The position numbers and the translations under genes are program-made. Positions 34,450-44,754 of a stretch of DNA of 64,000 bases are shown one piece after another (the first letter of the stretch is position 1; every line of letters begins with the position of its first letter). The stretch is from Tupaia tana (lineage: Eukaryota > Chordata > Mammalia > Scandentia > Tupaiidae), in the NCBI GenBank assembly GCA_026018925.1, contig JAKSZU010000002.1, positions 156,915,400 through 156,979,399 on the forward strand, written 5' to 3'. The notes under the pieces are model-generated. The model ran no database searches. It saw only the letters and a list, made by a program, of their open reading frames with translations, and was not told where the DNA came from.

Positions 34450-34706
34450 TTATTATTTTTTAATTTTCCAGAGGGTATGCATGCTCACCCGAGACAGAGA
34501 GGGAGAAGAGGAGGGAAGAAGCCTTCCCTAGTGGGGTGCAGTCACAGCACAGCCCCTCGTTTTCCGCCTCTCCATCCCGTTGGAGTTTGGGGCAAGCATG
34601 CACATACCCTGGTGTGCTTTTCAAGCTGCTGAGGTCAGGATTCAAACCATGTGGTCAGCCATGCGGGATCTGGCTCCTCTAACCCCTGGGCCATGGAGCA
34701 GGCCTG
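34450..34706 (-). mobile_element. Family C SINE
   Basis: In reverse CAGGCCTGCTCCATGGCCCA start, GGTTTGAATCCTGACC B box, CCTCTGGAAAATTAAAAAAT 3' end. Confidence 0.8.
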
Positions 34707-36370
34707 GGACTCGTATTTTTTGAATTCTAGTTAAGTGCTGTGACACCTTTGTTGAGCAGACTGGGGAGAACAAACCCTAGTATTGTCTCTGAGGCAGTCC
34801 TGTGTTTGAGAACAGGTGTGAGCTGTGTGTGCACGTGTGCACACCACCCCTGCTTTATGAATCGTGGAATAAGGAAGCCCGCAAACTAGCCTTAGCTTGC
34901 AATGACCCCCAGAGGCACAGGCCCAGGAAGCAGCAGTCAGTGGTGGAAGCAGGCAGGAGAGGGCAGGCGGCTTCTGATTCCTACTGATCTGTAGGTTTGG
35001 CCGGAGCTGCGGTTTACTTTGGCAACAGACCACGACCCTGTGAAAGGGATCTGAAAGACACTGGAAGCCTGTTTTCCTGCCCGTTATTTTACCTTCAACC
35101 CTAATCTAGTTCTTCCTTCTAGTGTTCTTGTGTCATCTCAGCTATGTGGCTGACCCGAGTCCCCTCCAGCCTCCTGTAGCTGCAGCCTGTCACACTGAAG
35201 CCGCAAGGACTGCAGCTGGGTGCCCTGCTCTGCAGCCGGTGTGGCGGGTGGGGTGGGAGTTGGCTGCCGTGGACCAGCAGACAGGCAGCTGGAGCCCTAT
35301 ACCTGCTGACAGCTGAGGTGGGGTCAGAATGCACTTCGGAATTGGGTACAGTCTATCTGTGGTCCACTGATTCTTTTTTACTTCATTTCTATTTCTTGGA
35401 AAGAACTAGAAACAATATTTAGTTGTTTCTTACCCTGAGGATTTGCCAAGCTAAATAATATTGACATGAAAACTAACCATTTTGAGTGCAGGAAAAAAAG
35501 GCTATTTAGAGAAAGTTCCATCTTTTTTGTTCTCTCTCCTTGATTTTAATTTTTTTTTAAGTGGCAAGGAAAATAATATCAGGAAGAATTATCTACAATT
35601 ATCTGATAAACTAAAATCCGTTCGCTGATCGAATAAAAGAATCAAGTTCAGTTTACACTGGCTGACGGTGGTTCCTCACAACCTGTATGTCAGTACTTAA
35701 TTTACGTTGTCTTTTCCAAACAGCTGCCCTCAATCACAGCTCACCTTCTAGATATATTTGGCCCCAATGTAAGTGGGATTAAAAAAAAAAAAACCTAACG
35801 AGGAAAGCAGAGAACATTTTGCAAAGCTCAATTACACCAGCATAATCAGAAACATCCCATTTCTCATAAAAATAACATAAGTGGGGGTTTTCTATCCCTA
35901 GTGAAGAGGCAGCAGGGAGCGTCTGATGTTGGTACCCTTCCAGGTGCTCAAACTATAGTTCAAACTATGGAGAATGCAAAGAAAGACTTCACTTTCAGTG
36001 GCCAGCCTGTGAACACACATGGTTACGATTAGGAGGACGTACAGAACTTAAACCCGTTCTGGCTTATCCCCAGCTCCACCTCAAGAAGCCATCACTCCTA
36101 ACCGAGAAAGCAAAGGTGTAAATTCATTACGCTAGCAGACTCTACGGGCATCTAGGTTTTGAGATTGTGCTGCATGTACTTTCCTCATTTCCCTGGGAGG
36201 AGTTTATTTATTTTCAAGTTTCTTTCTTTCGTGAGAGTGAGGGAGAAGCAGCCTTAACAGAGTCTCAGACTATAATCCTCTCCAGCCCTCACCCCGCCCC
36301 CGGCCAGCAGGACAATGGATGTGTGCGTGGTGCGTGCCCGTCCCCTGGGGAACTCCAGGGTGCTCCATGT
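34707..36370. other. TENM3 intron stretch, 1.7 kb SINE-free
   Basis: No repeat or gene recognised. Confidence 0.5.
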
Positions 36371-36385
36371 GGACTCAGTATCACT

Positions 36386-36386
<1 letters not shown>

Positions 36387-36419
<33 letters not shown>

Positions 36420-36673
36420 GAGAGGTTTTTCGCTATAGGGCGCGTGCGCTCGCCAGACAGACAGAGAGAGACAGAGAGACAGAAAGCGAGAAATCACCCC
36501 CCAGGGGGGATGGTCACGCCGCAATCCCTTCTCCTCCATTCTCCTCTCGGGATCTTGGGCACGCACGCACACGCGCCCGGCGTGAGTTGTAAGCCACCGG
36601 GTCCGAGACGCGAACCGCGGTCGACTACGTGGGAGTCCAGCGACATAGCCATTACGCTAACTGCTGGTTCCCT
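36387..36673 (-). mobile_element. Family A SINE with 16 bp target-site duplication
   Basis: GGACTCAGTATCACTT at 36371-36386 and 36674-36689. T run of about 30 at the low end (the A-tail). Confidence 0.95.
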
Positions 36674-37011
36674 GGACTCAGTATCACTTGAGCAATGCCC
36701 TCCCACTGTGCCACCTCAAGAATTGATTTAATTTTCACCTTCTGCCATAAGGTTCAGGCAGTCACAGAGGAGTTTATTTGTAATCATTGATACATTGAGA
36801 AAAACATGTTCTCCAAGTGGCTTTTATGCTGAGCAATTTTAATGGCGTAATGGTGGCACCTAACTGGTGCTCTAAGGTAGGGTGCTGTTCCTCACCGTGA
36901 GGGTGGCACTCAGCGTGGACAGATGAGGAGGAAGGAGATGAATACTGCCTTCCTGGACAGGTCATCCACCAGAGGGTGGGCGGCCATCTCTGACTCTCCG
37001 AGCTTACTCAC

Positions 37012-37247
37012 CCTGAGCTTTCGACCAAAGACATTGACTTTTCCTTGGGCTTGCTCTTTTCGGAATCTCCATTCCACCAAATTTTGCCCGTTCTCTCCGG
37101 GGAGAGTCATGTTTCTCTTGGCAACGGTTGGATTGGCGGTGCCAGCCAGGACATGCGGCTCTGTCTGATAGTGCGAGTCCAGACCACTGGCATAGATGAT
37201 TCTGAGGGAGCCGTCGTAGCCAATCTGGTAGCTGTTTCTTAACTGAT
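37012..37247 (-). CDS. TENM3: TENM3 exon: YD-shell segment
   Basis: A 236 bp exon. Acceptor CTAG is followed by ATCAG, completing Asp-Gln ([21 protein letters not shown]). It carries [20 protein letters not shown], the NMT sequon, MENGQN-type strand [20 protein letters not shown] and ends VFGRKLR. The donor AGG|GTGAGT leaves phase 0. An alternative acceptor five bases downstream (ATCAG) would break the frame, so the CTAG site is preferred. The 1.6 kb intron upstream and the 10.5 kb intron downstream both carry SINEs. Confidence 0.92.
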
Positions 37248-37471
37248 CTAGAACACGAGATACAGAAATCACAAACTATTAGGTAGGGATTAAACACCGG
37301 GCTGGTTGTGCAGTTTAGAAGGAATAAAATTGTTAAAATGCTGACTGAACCTCATTTAGAAGGAAGTAACAAGTGTTTAATGATGTCCTTTTGCAAAGTA
37401 ACAATACAGCTTTGATTTCTGGCTTTTCATGCTGCCAGGGGTATGGCTGAATCTTACAAGCAAACTTTAGA

Positions 37472-37734
37472 GGATTTTTTTTTTTTTTTAAATTTTTAGA
37501 GAGGTTTTTGCCATAGGGTGTGTGCGCTTGCCAGAGAGACAGAGAGACAGAAAGCTTGAAATCACCCCCAGGGAGGATGGCCATGCTGCAATCCCTTCTC
37601 CTCCATTCTTCTTTTGGGATCTTGGGCACGCACTCACACCTGGCCTGAGTTTTAAGCTGGCAGGTCTGGGACTCGAACCGTGGTCGACTACGTGGGAGTC
37701 CAGCAACATAACCATTACGTCATATGGTGATCCC
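37472..37734 (-). mobile_element. Family A SINE, diverged
   Basis: In reverse GGGATCACCATATGACGTAA start, CACGGTTCGAGTCCCAGAC B box, CCCTATGGCAAAAACCTC 3' end. Confidence 0.88.
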
Positions 37735-38324
37735 AACTTTAGGAGAATTAAAAATGCTTCTTGGCTTTAGTAGATTGCTTTTTCTCCTGTGCTTGATAAA
37801 ATGAGGGCTCAGCCTCGTGGCACATGCAGTACAATTTCTGTAAGGAGTCAAGCCTGTGGTCTCTGGGAAGTGGTGGTGCCCTCCCCCAAGGTCTTAGGAG
37901 ACTCCCCTCCCTTAAACCCATCCTTACATCCTTTATCAAAGATCTTTGAAAGGATCCGTACGGATACCTGGATATCACTAATTTAAAGTAATATATGCTT
38001 ATTACTTCTGCCTGTAAGTGACTTAAAAAAGGGGAGCCCCCTTGTATTTGGTACAAAACAAAAAATACACCCCGAACCTTTTGACATTGTGAGTTCCTGT
38101 GCCAATTCACAATACAGAGCCACTGGGAGGGAGAAGTGAATGAAGCAAGGCCCGTGTTAGACGGCTGTGGACATTGCCAGATGGAACAGGTTATGAGCAG
38201 ACACGTGAGGCAAAGACATTTAACATCGATTTAGTAATTATGTTGAATGATGACCTCACACTTGCACATGTCATTGTAATCAGGCTTCTCCAGATTAGTT
38301 TGCAAAGGAGTATGACAGGTTTCA

Positions 38325-38640
38325 TTACGGAGCTCTCGGATCCATGTGGCCATAGATGGAGCGACAAAAAGGGCAAGTCCGGATGTGACACAAGAGGGGA
38401 CTTGGGACTGGGACAACATTTCCATCGTACGTGCATTCACACACTGTATCATGCAGAGATACGGAAGTACTGTGTCCCAAACCACCGAACTCAGATGGTA
38501 GTGAAGAAGACACGCTTGGGAAACCGGTAGAAGCTCTAGAAGGGGCTGATGATGTGTGTGAAGAACTGGAATTAAGCTGTTTTCTTAACTGAGAGTGGAC
38601 AAATGCATTACTTCTAGGCTCACGCATTTATGTGACTTTA
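38325..38640 (-). pseudogene. Possible retrocopy fragment with a RING-like cysteine cluster
   Basis: An open minus-strand frame of 100 codons reads serine-rich (QLNSSSSHTSSAPSRASTG), then VCECTYDGNVVPV, LLCHIRTCPFCRS and IYGHMDPRAP before TAA. The spacing of C..C and CPFCR resembles the end of a RING finger, but the histidine/cysteine pattern is incomplete. No intron-exon signals or A-tail were identified. It lies 180 bp from a TENM3 exon in a frame unrelated to it. It could be chance. Confidence 0.22.
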
Positions 38641-38818
38641 ATTTGTATATAGAACTAGATATTACATGCAGATGCTAGGTTGTTTCATCAATATCTCTAG
38701 GGGATTATATTTCCCCTTCCTGCTTTCTGGCTCATCTTGGAAAATCAGATTGCCACATTCTGTCTTGGGTGCTCGTACATGTGAAGATGAACAGGTGAAA
38801 GGCGTGCGTCTGTGTTAC

Positions 38819-38994
38819 CTTGGACCATGGTGTAGAAGGAGTCGATGGAGGACAAGTTTGAAGTGATGCTGACATCTTCCTCTCGGCTGGACGACTCGAG
38901 GTCCACCGTGATGGCCTTGTCCATGTCGCCATGAAGGTTCGTGACCACTCCAGTTGGAAATGTCACATTTGTCAGACGACCTTCACTGTCATAG
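38819..38994 (-). CDS. TENM3: TENM3 exon: YD-shell segment
   Basis: A 176 bp exon. Its first base C completes the GA- of the previous exon to give Asp ([14 protein letters not shown]). It encodes [20 protein letters not shown], a canonical YD-type repeat, then an acidic stretch [19 protein letters not shown] and FYTMVQ. The acceptor is TTCTTTAG and the donor CAAG|GTAACA. It ends in phase 1. Glycosylation sequons NVT and NLS are present. It contributes one wrap of the spiralling beta-barrel in the extracellular region. No disruption was seen. Confidence 0.92.
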
Positions 38995-39044
38995 CTAAAG
39001 AAAAGAGGCAGAACTTGGTGTTAGATGGGCAGCTGCAGCACCAG

Positions 39045-39215
39045 CCATGGTGGTGTGGGCTGGTAAGAGGCCGAGGCCACATAGGAACCTGGGTTCAATT
39101 CTCAGCCTACCCTGACAGCTGGAGTGATGGCGCACACCTGTCCCAGCTACTAGGGAGCTGAGGCAAGAAGATGTAGTGAAACCCTGTCATAAAAAAAATA
39201 ATAATAATAAATTAT
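39045..39215 (+). mobile_element. Chimeric tRNA/7SL-like SINE
   Basis: The first part, GGGCTGGTAAGAGGCC to CTGGGTTCAATTCTCAGCC, is tRNA-like with a B box. The second part, GATGGCGCACACCTGTCCC, CAGCTACTAGGGAGCTGAGG and GTGAAACCCTGTC, follows the 7SL RNA/Alu order. The tail is (ATA)n. It is the only such element in the window. Confidence 0.6.
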
Positions 39216-39216
39216 G

Positions 39217-39455
39217 GGGCCAGTGGTGCATGGTGGATCATGCATGGATCATACAGGGCCAGCTGCATGGTGCAAGTTCTGGACCCAGTGGCTTGAAGAG
39301 CATGCCAGGCACGTGTGCATGTGTGCCCAGAATCTCTAGGGAAGAATGGAGGAGGGGGCTTGTTGCATGGCCATCCCCCCCAGAAGGAGGGTGCGTTTTC
39401 ACTTTCCCTCCCTGGTGAGAGGGAGGGAAAAATCTTATAGCAAAAATCTTAAAGA
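39217..39455 (+). mobile_element. tRNA-derived SINE with internal 5' duplication
   Basis: GGGGCCAGTGGTGCATGGTG, then a second GGGCCAGCTGCATGGTGCAA, then the family A/C body to TCTTATAGCAAAAATC. It is placed directly after the 7SL-like element. Confidence 0.75.
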
Positions 39456-40119
39456 AAGGAAATGAGGAAACTGCAGGTTCTTCTTACAAATACAATATGC
39501 AGCAATATTAGCTGCACAAATTTGGAAGAATATTTGTCTTTGTGCAGGAGCTATGCAGAGTGAGAACTTCAAACATGCTTTGAAGTAATCAAAAGCCTGT
39601 TTAACATAGAAAAACCTCACTGGTGAGAGCAAGAGTAAACAGAACAGCTCTCCATCTCAGCACATTATTCTTTGAAGTGTGACCAAAATCCTCCTGCACA
39701 TCTAATTTGCTGTTTCAAAGGGAACATGTTTGCTGATATTAAATTCCTTAGTATCCCTCCATATTTTCTACAAAGTAGCTTGAATTCACTGTTACATCCA
39801 TTTTTCGAGTTTTACTAATGGATGCCCTCGATGGCCGTGAGGCATGCACATGTATAAAACCCTGGAACAGCACATACAACATACATGTATGCATTTGCTA
39901 AGTAAACATATTCGCATCTTGAGACACCTCCAACAGTTATAAAAGCCGTTGAAAGACTTTTTGAGCAGCTGACATACTTTATACTAGTAAGTTGGAGCTT
40001 AAATGTGGGTGATGGTGGTGATTACCTATATTGTCTAATGATGTAAGAATAGGTGGTTTCTTTAAAAATGACTTATTATGTCTATGAAAGTAAGCTGCAT
40101 TATTTACATATATTTAATT
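39456..40119. other. TENM3 intron stretch
   Basis: Nothing recognised. Confidence 0.5.
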
Positions 40120-40136
40120 ATTACTTGCCTTTTTTT

Positions 40137-40411
40137 GTTTGTTTGTTTGTTTTTTTTTTGAGAGGTTTTTCGCTATAGGGCGCGTGCGCTCGCCAGACAG
40201 ACAGAGACATAGAGACAGAAAGCGAGAAATCACCCCCCAGGGGGGATGGTCACGCCGCAATCCCTTCTCCTCCATTCTCCTCTCGGGATCTTGGGCACGC
40301 ACGCACACGCACCCGGCGTGACTTGTAAGCCACTGGGTCCGAGACTCGAACCGCGGTCGACTACGTGGGAGTCCAGCAACATAGCCATTACGCTAACTGC
40401 TGGTCCCCCCA
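40137..40411 (-). mobile_element. Family A SINE inserted in the tail of an older SINE
   Basis: ATTACTTGCCTTTTTTT at 40120-40136 and 40412-40428 flank it. The T part of the duplication is the tail of the next element. A (TTTG)n section interrupts its own tail. Confidence 0.93.
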
Positions 40412-40431
40412 ATTACTTGCCTTTTTTTAAA

Positions 40432-40671
40432 AGAGGTTTTTGTGCCTGTCATGAGGGCAAGCAACAGACACAGTGAGGGGGAGAAAGTGAGCAATCACCG
40501 TCCCCCCCAGGGAGGGATAGCCACGCCACAATCCCTTCTCCTCCATTCTCCTCCTGGGCTATCTTGGACATGCATGCACTTGCGAGTTTTAAGCCACAGA
40601 GTCTGGGACTTGAACTGTGGTCAGCCATGTGGGAGTACAGTGACATAACTGCTATGCCATCTGCTGGCCCC
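40432..40671 (-). mobile_element. Family A-like SINE, older
   Basis: In reverse GGGGCCAGCAGATGGCATAG start, CACAGTTCAAGTCCCAGAC B box, A-rich end. Confidence 0.85.
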
Positions 40672-41148
40672 ACCTGCTTTTATGTTATACACTTTTATGA
40701 TACTTTTTAGCATATAAGAGAACTTACATGTGAATTAAAGAAACTCAAACAATAATTTAAATGGTAGGATGTATTTTAAACGTGGGTCTACGCTCATAAA
40801 TATGCATTATAGGCACAACATTTGACTCAAAAATTGAATTTTTGTGACTTGCTATTTGTGGCAGCACCAGAGGAAATTTCAAAAATAAGAGTATAGTCTG
40901 AAGAAGGGAAAAAAATATTTAAAAAAAAAGAAGAACTTTAGATGAAAATCTAGAGGTTTCCTTGGGACAATATACTTCAGGTTGGATTTCAGACCGGTAC
41001 CAATTCTGCTCCATTAACGAGGGGTTCTAAGATGAATAAAGGAGGAGCAGAATCGTACATGTACAAGTCCATCAAAATAGGAGTGAGGGGTAGATGATAT
41101 GTTGGAATAAAGGATATAGAATTTTTACACTGCAAAAATTCACTGTGA
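40672..41148. other. TENM3 intron stretch
   Basis: Nothing recognised. Confidence 0.5.
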
Positions 41149-41365
41149 GGGCCAGCCAGGTGGGGTGCTGATTAAGGCAGCTGGATCCCACATGGCAACT
41201 GCAGAGTTTGAGTCCCAGACCCGGCAACTTGAAAAATACACTGGCAGAGTGCATGTGCACACATGTCCGAAATCCCGAGAGGAGAATGGCTGAGGGATTG
41301 CAGTGTGGTCATCTTCCCTGGGTGATGCTTCCTCACCCAGGGAAGCACACGTGCCCTAGAGCAAA

Positions 41366-41415
<50 letters not shown>
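41149..41415 (+). mobile_element. Family C/A SINE with about 47-base A-tail
   Basis: GGGCCAGCCAGGTGGGGTGC start, AGTTTGAGTCCCAGACCC B box, CCCTAGAGCAAACT then an uninterrupted A run at 41369-41415. Confidence 0.88.
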
Positions 41416-41417
<2 letters not shown>

Positions 41418-42774
41418 AAAATTCATTTTCCAAAGGGCAGTTAGTCATCAGGAGAAGGTTCTAACATTGGCAGAGAAGATGCAGCAGGAGTGTGCCGTGG
41501 GTGGGGGGAGAAAGGCAGGGAGAGCCTGAGGTGTGCTCAGCACCCCGTGATGAGCTGATCCCACTAGTTCAGTGGGGACAGTATCCGTCAGATGGCGGGT
41601 TTGACTGACGTGATCTGACAAGGTTCCACCCCGCTCAGCCGGCGGCAGGAATGGGCACTCAGGAGGAGAAACAGCGCCCAGAGCCAGCGAGAGCACCATT
41701 TCGCGTAATCACTGTTTGCACTCATAAAAGGCAGGGCTGAAGAAACAAAGCAGACGTCCTTCCCCTCTCGCCAGCCCCAATGCCCCAAGCAGATTAAGGC
41801 ATAAATGAAAGAAATCCAACAGAGTTTGGTGCTGTCATTGCTTTTTTGAAGAAATTATTGCTCTCGAAGAAACCAAAATGCACGGTTTATTTATACAGCA
41901 CAGCAGCTCCAGAATCATTGATAAAACTAGCCTGAAGTTCAGGCTTAGGTTTTGTATAACTGTATCACATGACACTTCCCGTGGTACAATGTGGAGAACT
42001 TGTTATATTGGGACATTTATAAATTAGCATCTTTTTTAATGCTCCTTTATGGAAGGTAGTTCTGAACTGCTTAGCACCGTCCCATTTTACAGATGGAAAT
42101 ATGGCGTGGCTGGGTGACTGGGCCGTTAACTGGAGCTTTGCAGCGCCTGACCCCAGGCCTATTAGCCCTTCTGGAAGCACCGGGGCCTGACTGCAAGGTG
42201 AGAACGCTGGCGGTGTATATCGGAGGCCACCTGCAAGCAGCCTGCTGATCCATTTTTGCAGCTGTCACCGCCCGGCCCTTTTTCGACCTTCTTGCAGGTT
42301 TACATTTTCTAGCCCCATCCAACCTAAAGCAGAGCTCCATCTTTCTCCTGTGGAAAACATTTCTCCAACCTTTGCCCTGCTCTTCCGCTGGCTTCCCACA
42401 TGTTCCATTTCCTGCTGGGCGGGCATTTGGCCTCACAGGACGCCGAGCTCACTGAGATAGAGCCCAGGGTGCTTGCACTCAGACTAGAACCTATTAGCCT
42501 CTCTTTGGGAAGTAAAAATAAAGGTGACCTTTCTGGGTAGGACAGTTGGCATGACACTGGGTTAAGCTGGGATCTTAGTGTCCCAGTGTAACAGTTCAGC
42601 CCTAGAAGAGTTTGTCTTTCAGGGAGTAGCAGAGTCTCCGCTGCAGCACTCACAGGGCACAAGTGTTTGCAGGAGGCAGGCAAGGCAAGCTGCCTCGGTC
42701 TAAGGGCCTTGAGGCGTCTCCCTGAGGGTCACCTAACAGTTTCCCAATAGCCTTTCTTTTCTATTTTTTTAAAA
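41416..42774. other. TENM3 intron stretch
   Basis: Contains a MIR-like relic (42030-42190). The 120-codon minus frames here show no domain. Confidence 0.5.
42030..42190 (-). repeat. MIR-like relic
   Basis: CCCATTTTACAGATGGAAAT followed by GGCTGGGTGACTGGGCC is the reverse MIR core. Confidence 0.5.
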
Positions 42775-42942
42775 GAATTATTTATTTAATTTTATTTATT
42801 CGTTCAGTCATTTTCATTTGACCAGAGAAAGACAGGTGCACAGAGAGAAGGAAAGTGAGAAAGTAAGCCACCAAGTCCGGGACTTGAACCGTGGTTTGGC
42901 CTTGTGAGAGTGTCTAGTGCCTTAACCACCACGCAACCAGCT
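42775..42942 (-). mobile_element. Family B SINE
   Basis: In reverse AGCTGGTTGCGTGGTGGTTA, CACGGTTCAAGTCCCGGACT, and TCTGGTCAAATGAAAATGAC. Confidence 0.85.
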
Positions 42943-43029
42943 TTCTGTGCAAGGTAAAAAAGGGTAAGGGTATGGTGATTACAAAGAGCATAGCAAGCTG
43001 GTTGGGAAGAGAGGTCGTATGTGTGAAAC

Positions 43030-43262
43030 ATTCTCGCTCAATGAGTGCTGGGACGGAGAACTGTGCAGCAGGAAGGCAATGCTTTGCAGGGCTGCCCCAC
43101 ATGCAGAAGTTCCGAGTTCGTGTCCAGACACCTTCCTGAGGGCATGCGTGATCAGGAGTGGCTCGGGGATGGACTGTGTGGGAGAACCCTGCTGGGGATG
43201 GCTCTCTCTGTGTGTCTCTTTTCCTGTCTCTTGCACTTATGGAAAAGACACTTCAAAAAAAT
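43030..43262 (+). mobile_element. Family D SINE
   Basis: GAACTGTGCAGCAGGAAGGC, AGTTCCGAGTTCGTGTCCAG (B-box-like), a pyrimidine section, and TATGGAAAAGACACTTC plus A-tail. It shares GCTGCCCCACA..GAGTTCGTGTC with the copy near 49199. Confidence 0.6.
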
Positions 43263-43811
43263 GAAGAGTGCTGGTAAGTGCCACAGAGCACCACAGTGGC
43301 CAGAGCACAGAAAGGAGAGTTGTTTTCGTGCTAAAATAGTTAGACAAGAACCACATCATGGTGGGGACCTATGCTGGCCTTAAAAGATGTGGGATTTAGA
43401 CAGACCAGGCTTGGGAAGAGGTCATTCCATCAGTGATGGCAAGGATGTGGCAGAGTGACCTCGGTCCTCCCCTAGTCCACCATCCCGTCAGACCCCCGGT
43501 GCTTATGCGTGTGCCTGGTGTGTTTCAGACTGACTGGGCTGAAAGCTGAGCCACGGTTTCCACGTGTGGTCTAACTTCTCTTGAGCAGGCATACCACTGT
43601 GCCACAGAGCGAGCCCAGGAAAAGCAAGGCTTTAATAAGGCTGATGTGAAGGAGCCCACGGTGGGAGAGACACGCCAGGCAGCGAGTGGGTCCCAGACGT
43701 ACCGATTTTACAAAAGTGGGGGTGGGGGTGGGAGTAAGAGGCCAACACGGTTTTAAAATAGGAAGCCATCATATACTACCCCAATCACTTCCTTAAGAAA
43801 GGCCCCTTAAG

Positions 43812-44076
43812 GGACCAGCAGTTGGCGTAATGGCTATGTCGCTGGACTCCCACGTAGTCGACCGTGGTTCAAGTCCCAGACCCGGTGGCTTAAACTCATG
43901 CCGGGCGCGTGTGCGTGCGTGCCCAAGATCCCAAGAGGAGAATGGAGGAGAAGGGATTGTGGCGTGGCCATCCCCCCTGGGGAGTGATTTCCTGCTTTCT
44001 GTCTCTCTGTCTCTCTCTGTCTGTCTGGCGAGCGCACGCGCCCTATAGCAAAAACCTCTCAAAAAAAAAAAAAAAG
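43812..44076 (+). mobile_element. Family A SINE with 11 bp target-site duplication
   Basis: GGCCCCTTAAG at 43801-43811 and 44077-44087. Intact A box. Confidence 0.94.
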
Positions 44077-44174
44077 GGCCCCTTAAGAGAGAGAGAGAAA
44101 AAAAGGCCACTTAAATAAGCCAAAGCTAGAAAAGACCTAATTGCAAGGTGAGTGCTTTAAAAGGGGCAGTCTGG

Positions 44175-44448
44175 TGCCAGCAGGTGGCACAGTGGTTAAC
44201 ATTCTAGACTTGCCCATAGCCGACCACGGTTCGAGTCCTGGAGTTGGCAGCTTAAAAATCACGCTAGGCATGTATGTGTGTTGTGTGTGTGTGTGTGTGC
44301 ATGTGCGCCCAGAGTATTGAGAGGCGAATGGAGGGAGGCACAGGGATTGTGGCGTGGTCATCCCTCACTGGGAGAACGGGTGATTCTCTTATTGTTGCAC
44401 TCTCTCTCCAGCAAGTGCGTGTACCCTACAGCAAAAACTTTTTTTGTT
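44175..44448 (+). mobile_element. tRNA-derived SINE (family A/B intermediate)
   Basis: GTGCCAGCAGGTGGCACAGT start, CACGGTTCGAGTCCTGGAG B box, an internal (GT)n, and GTACCCTACAGCAAAAAC 3' end. Confidence 0.85.
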
Positions 44449-44464
44449 AAAAAAGGGGCCAGTT

Positions 44465-44738
44465 GGGACCAGCAGTTAACGTAATGGCTATGTCGCTGGA
44501 CTCCCACGTAGTCGACCGCGGTTCGAGTCCCGGACCCGGCGACTTAAACTCACACCGGGCGCGTGTGTGTGCGTGCCCAAGATCCCGAGAGGAGAATGGA
44601 GGAGAAGGGATTGCGGCGTGGCCATCCCCCCTGGGGGGTGATTTCCTGCTTTCTATCTCTCTGTCTCTCTCTGTCTGTCTGGCGAGCGCACGCGCCCTAT
44701 AGCAAAAACCTCTCCAAAAAAAAAAAGAAAAAAAAAAA
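44465..44738 (+). mobile_element. Family A SINE with 16 bp target-site duplication
   Basis: AAAAAAGGGGCCAGTT at 44449-44464 and 44739-44754. It is inserted at the tail of the preceding SINE. Confidence 0.95.
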
Positions 44739-44754
44739 AAAAAAGGGGCCAGTT

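Noticed and set aside
37247-37252. Alternative acceptor five bases downstream at exon 37012-37247
   Set aside because: Using ATCAG as the acceptor would break the reading frame and drop the conserved Asp-Gln.
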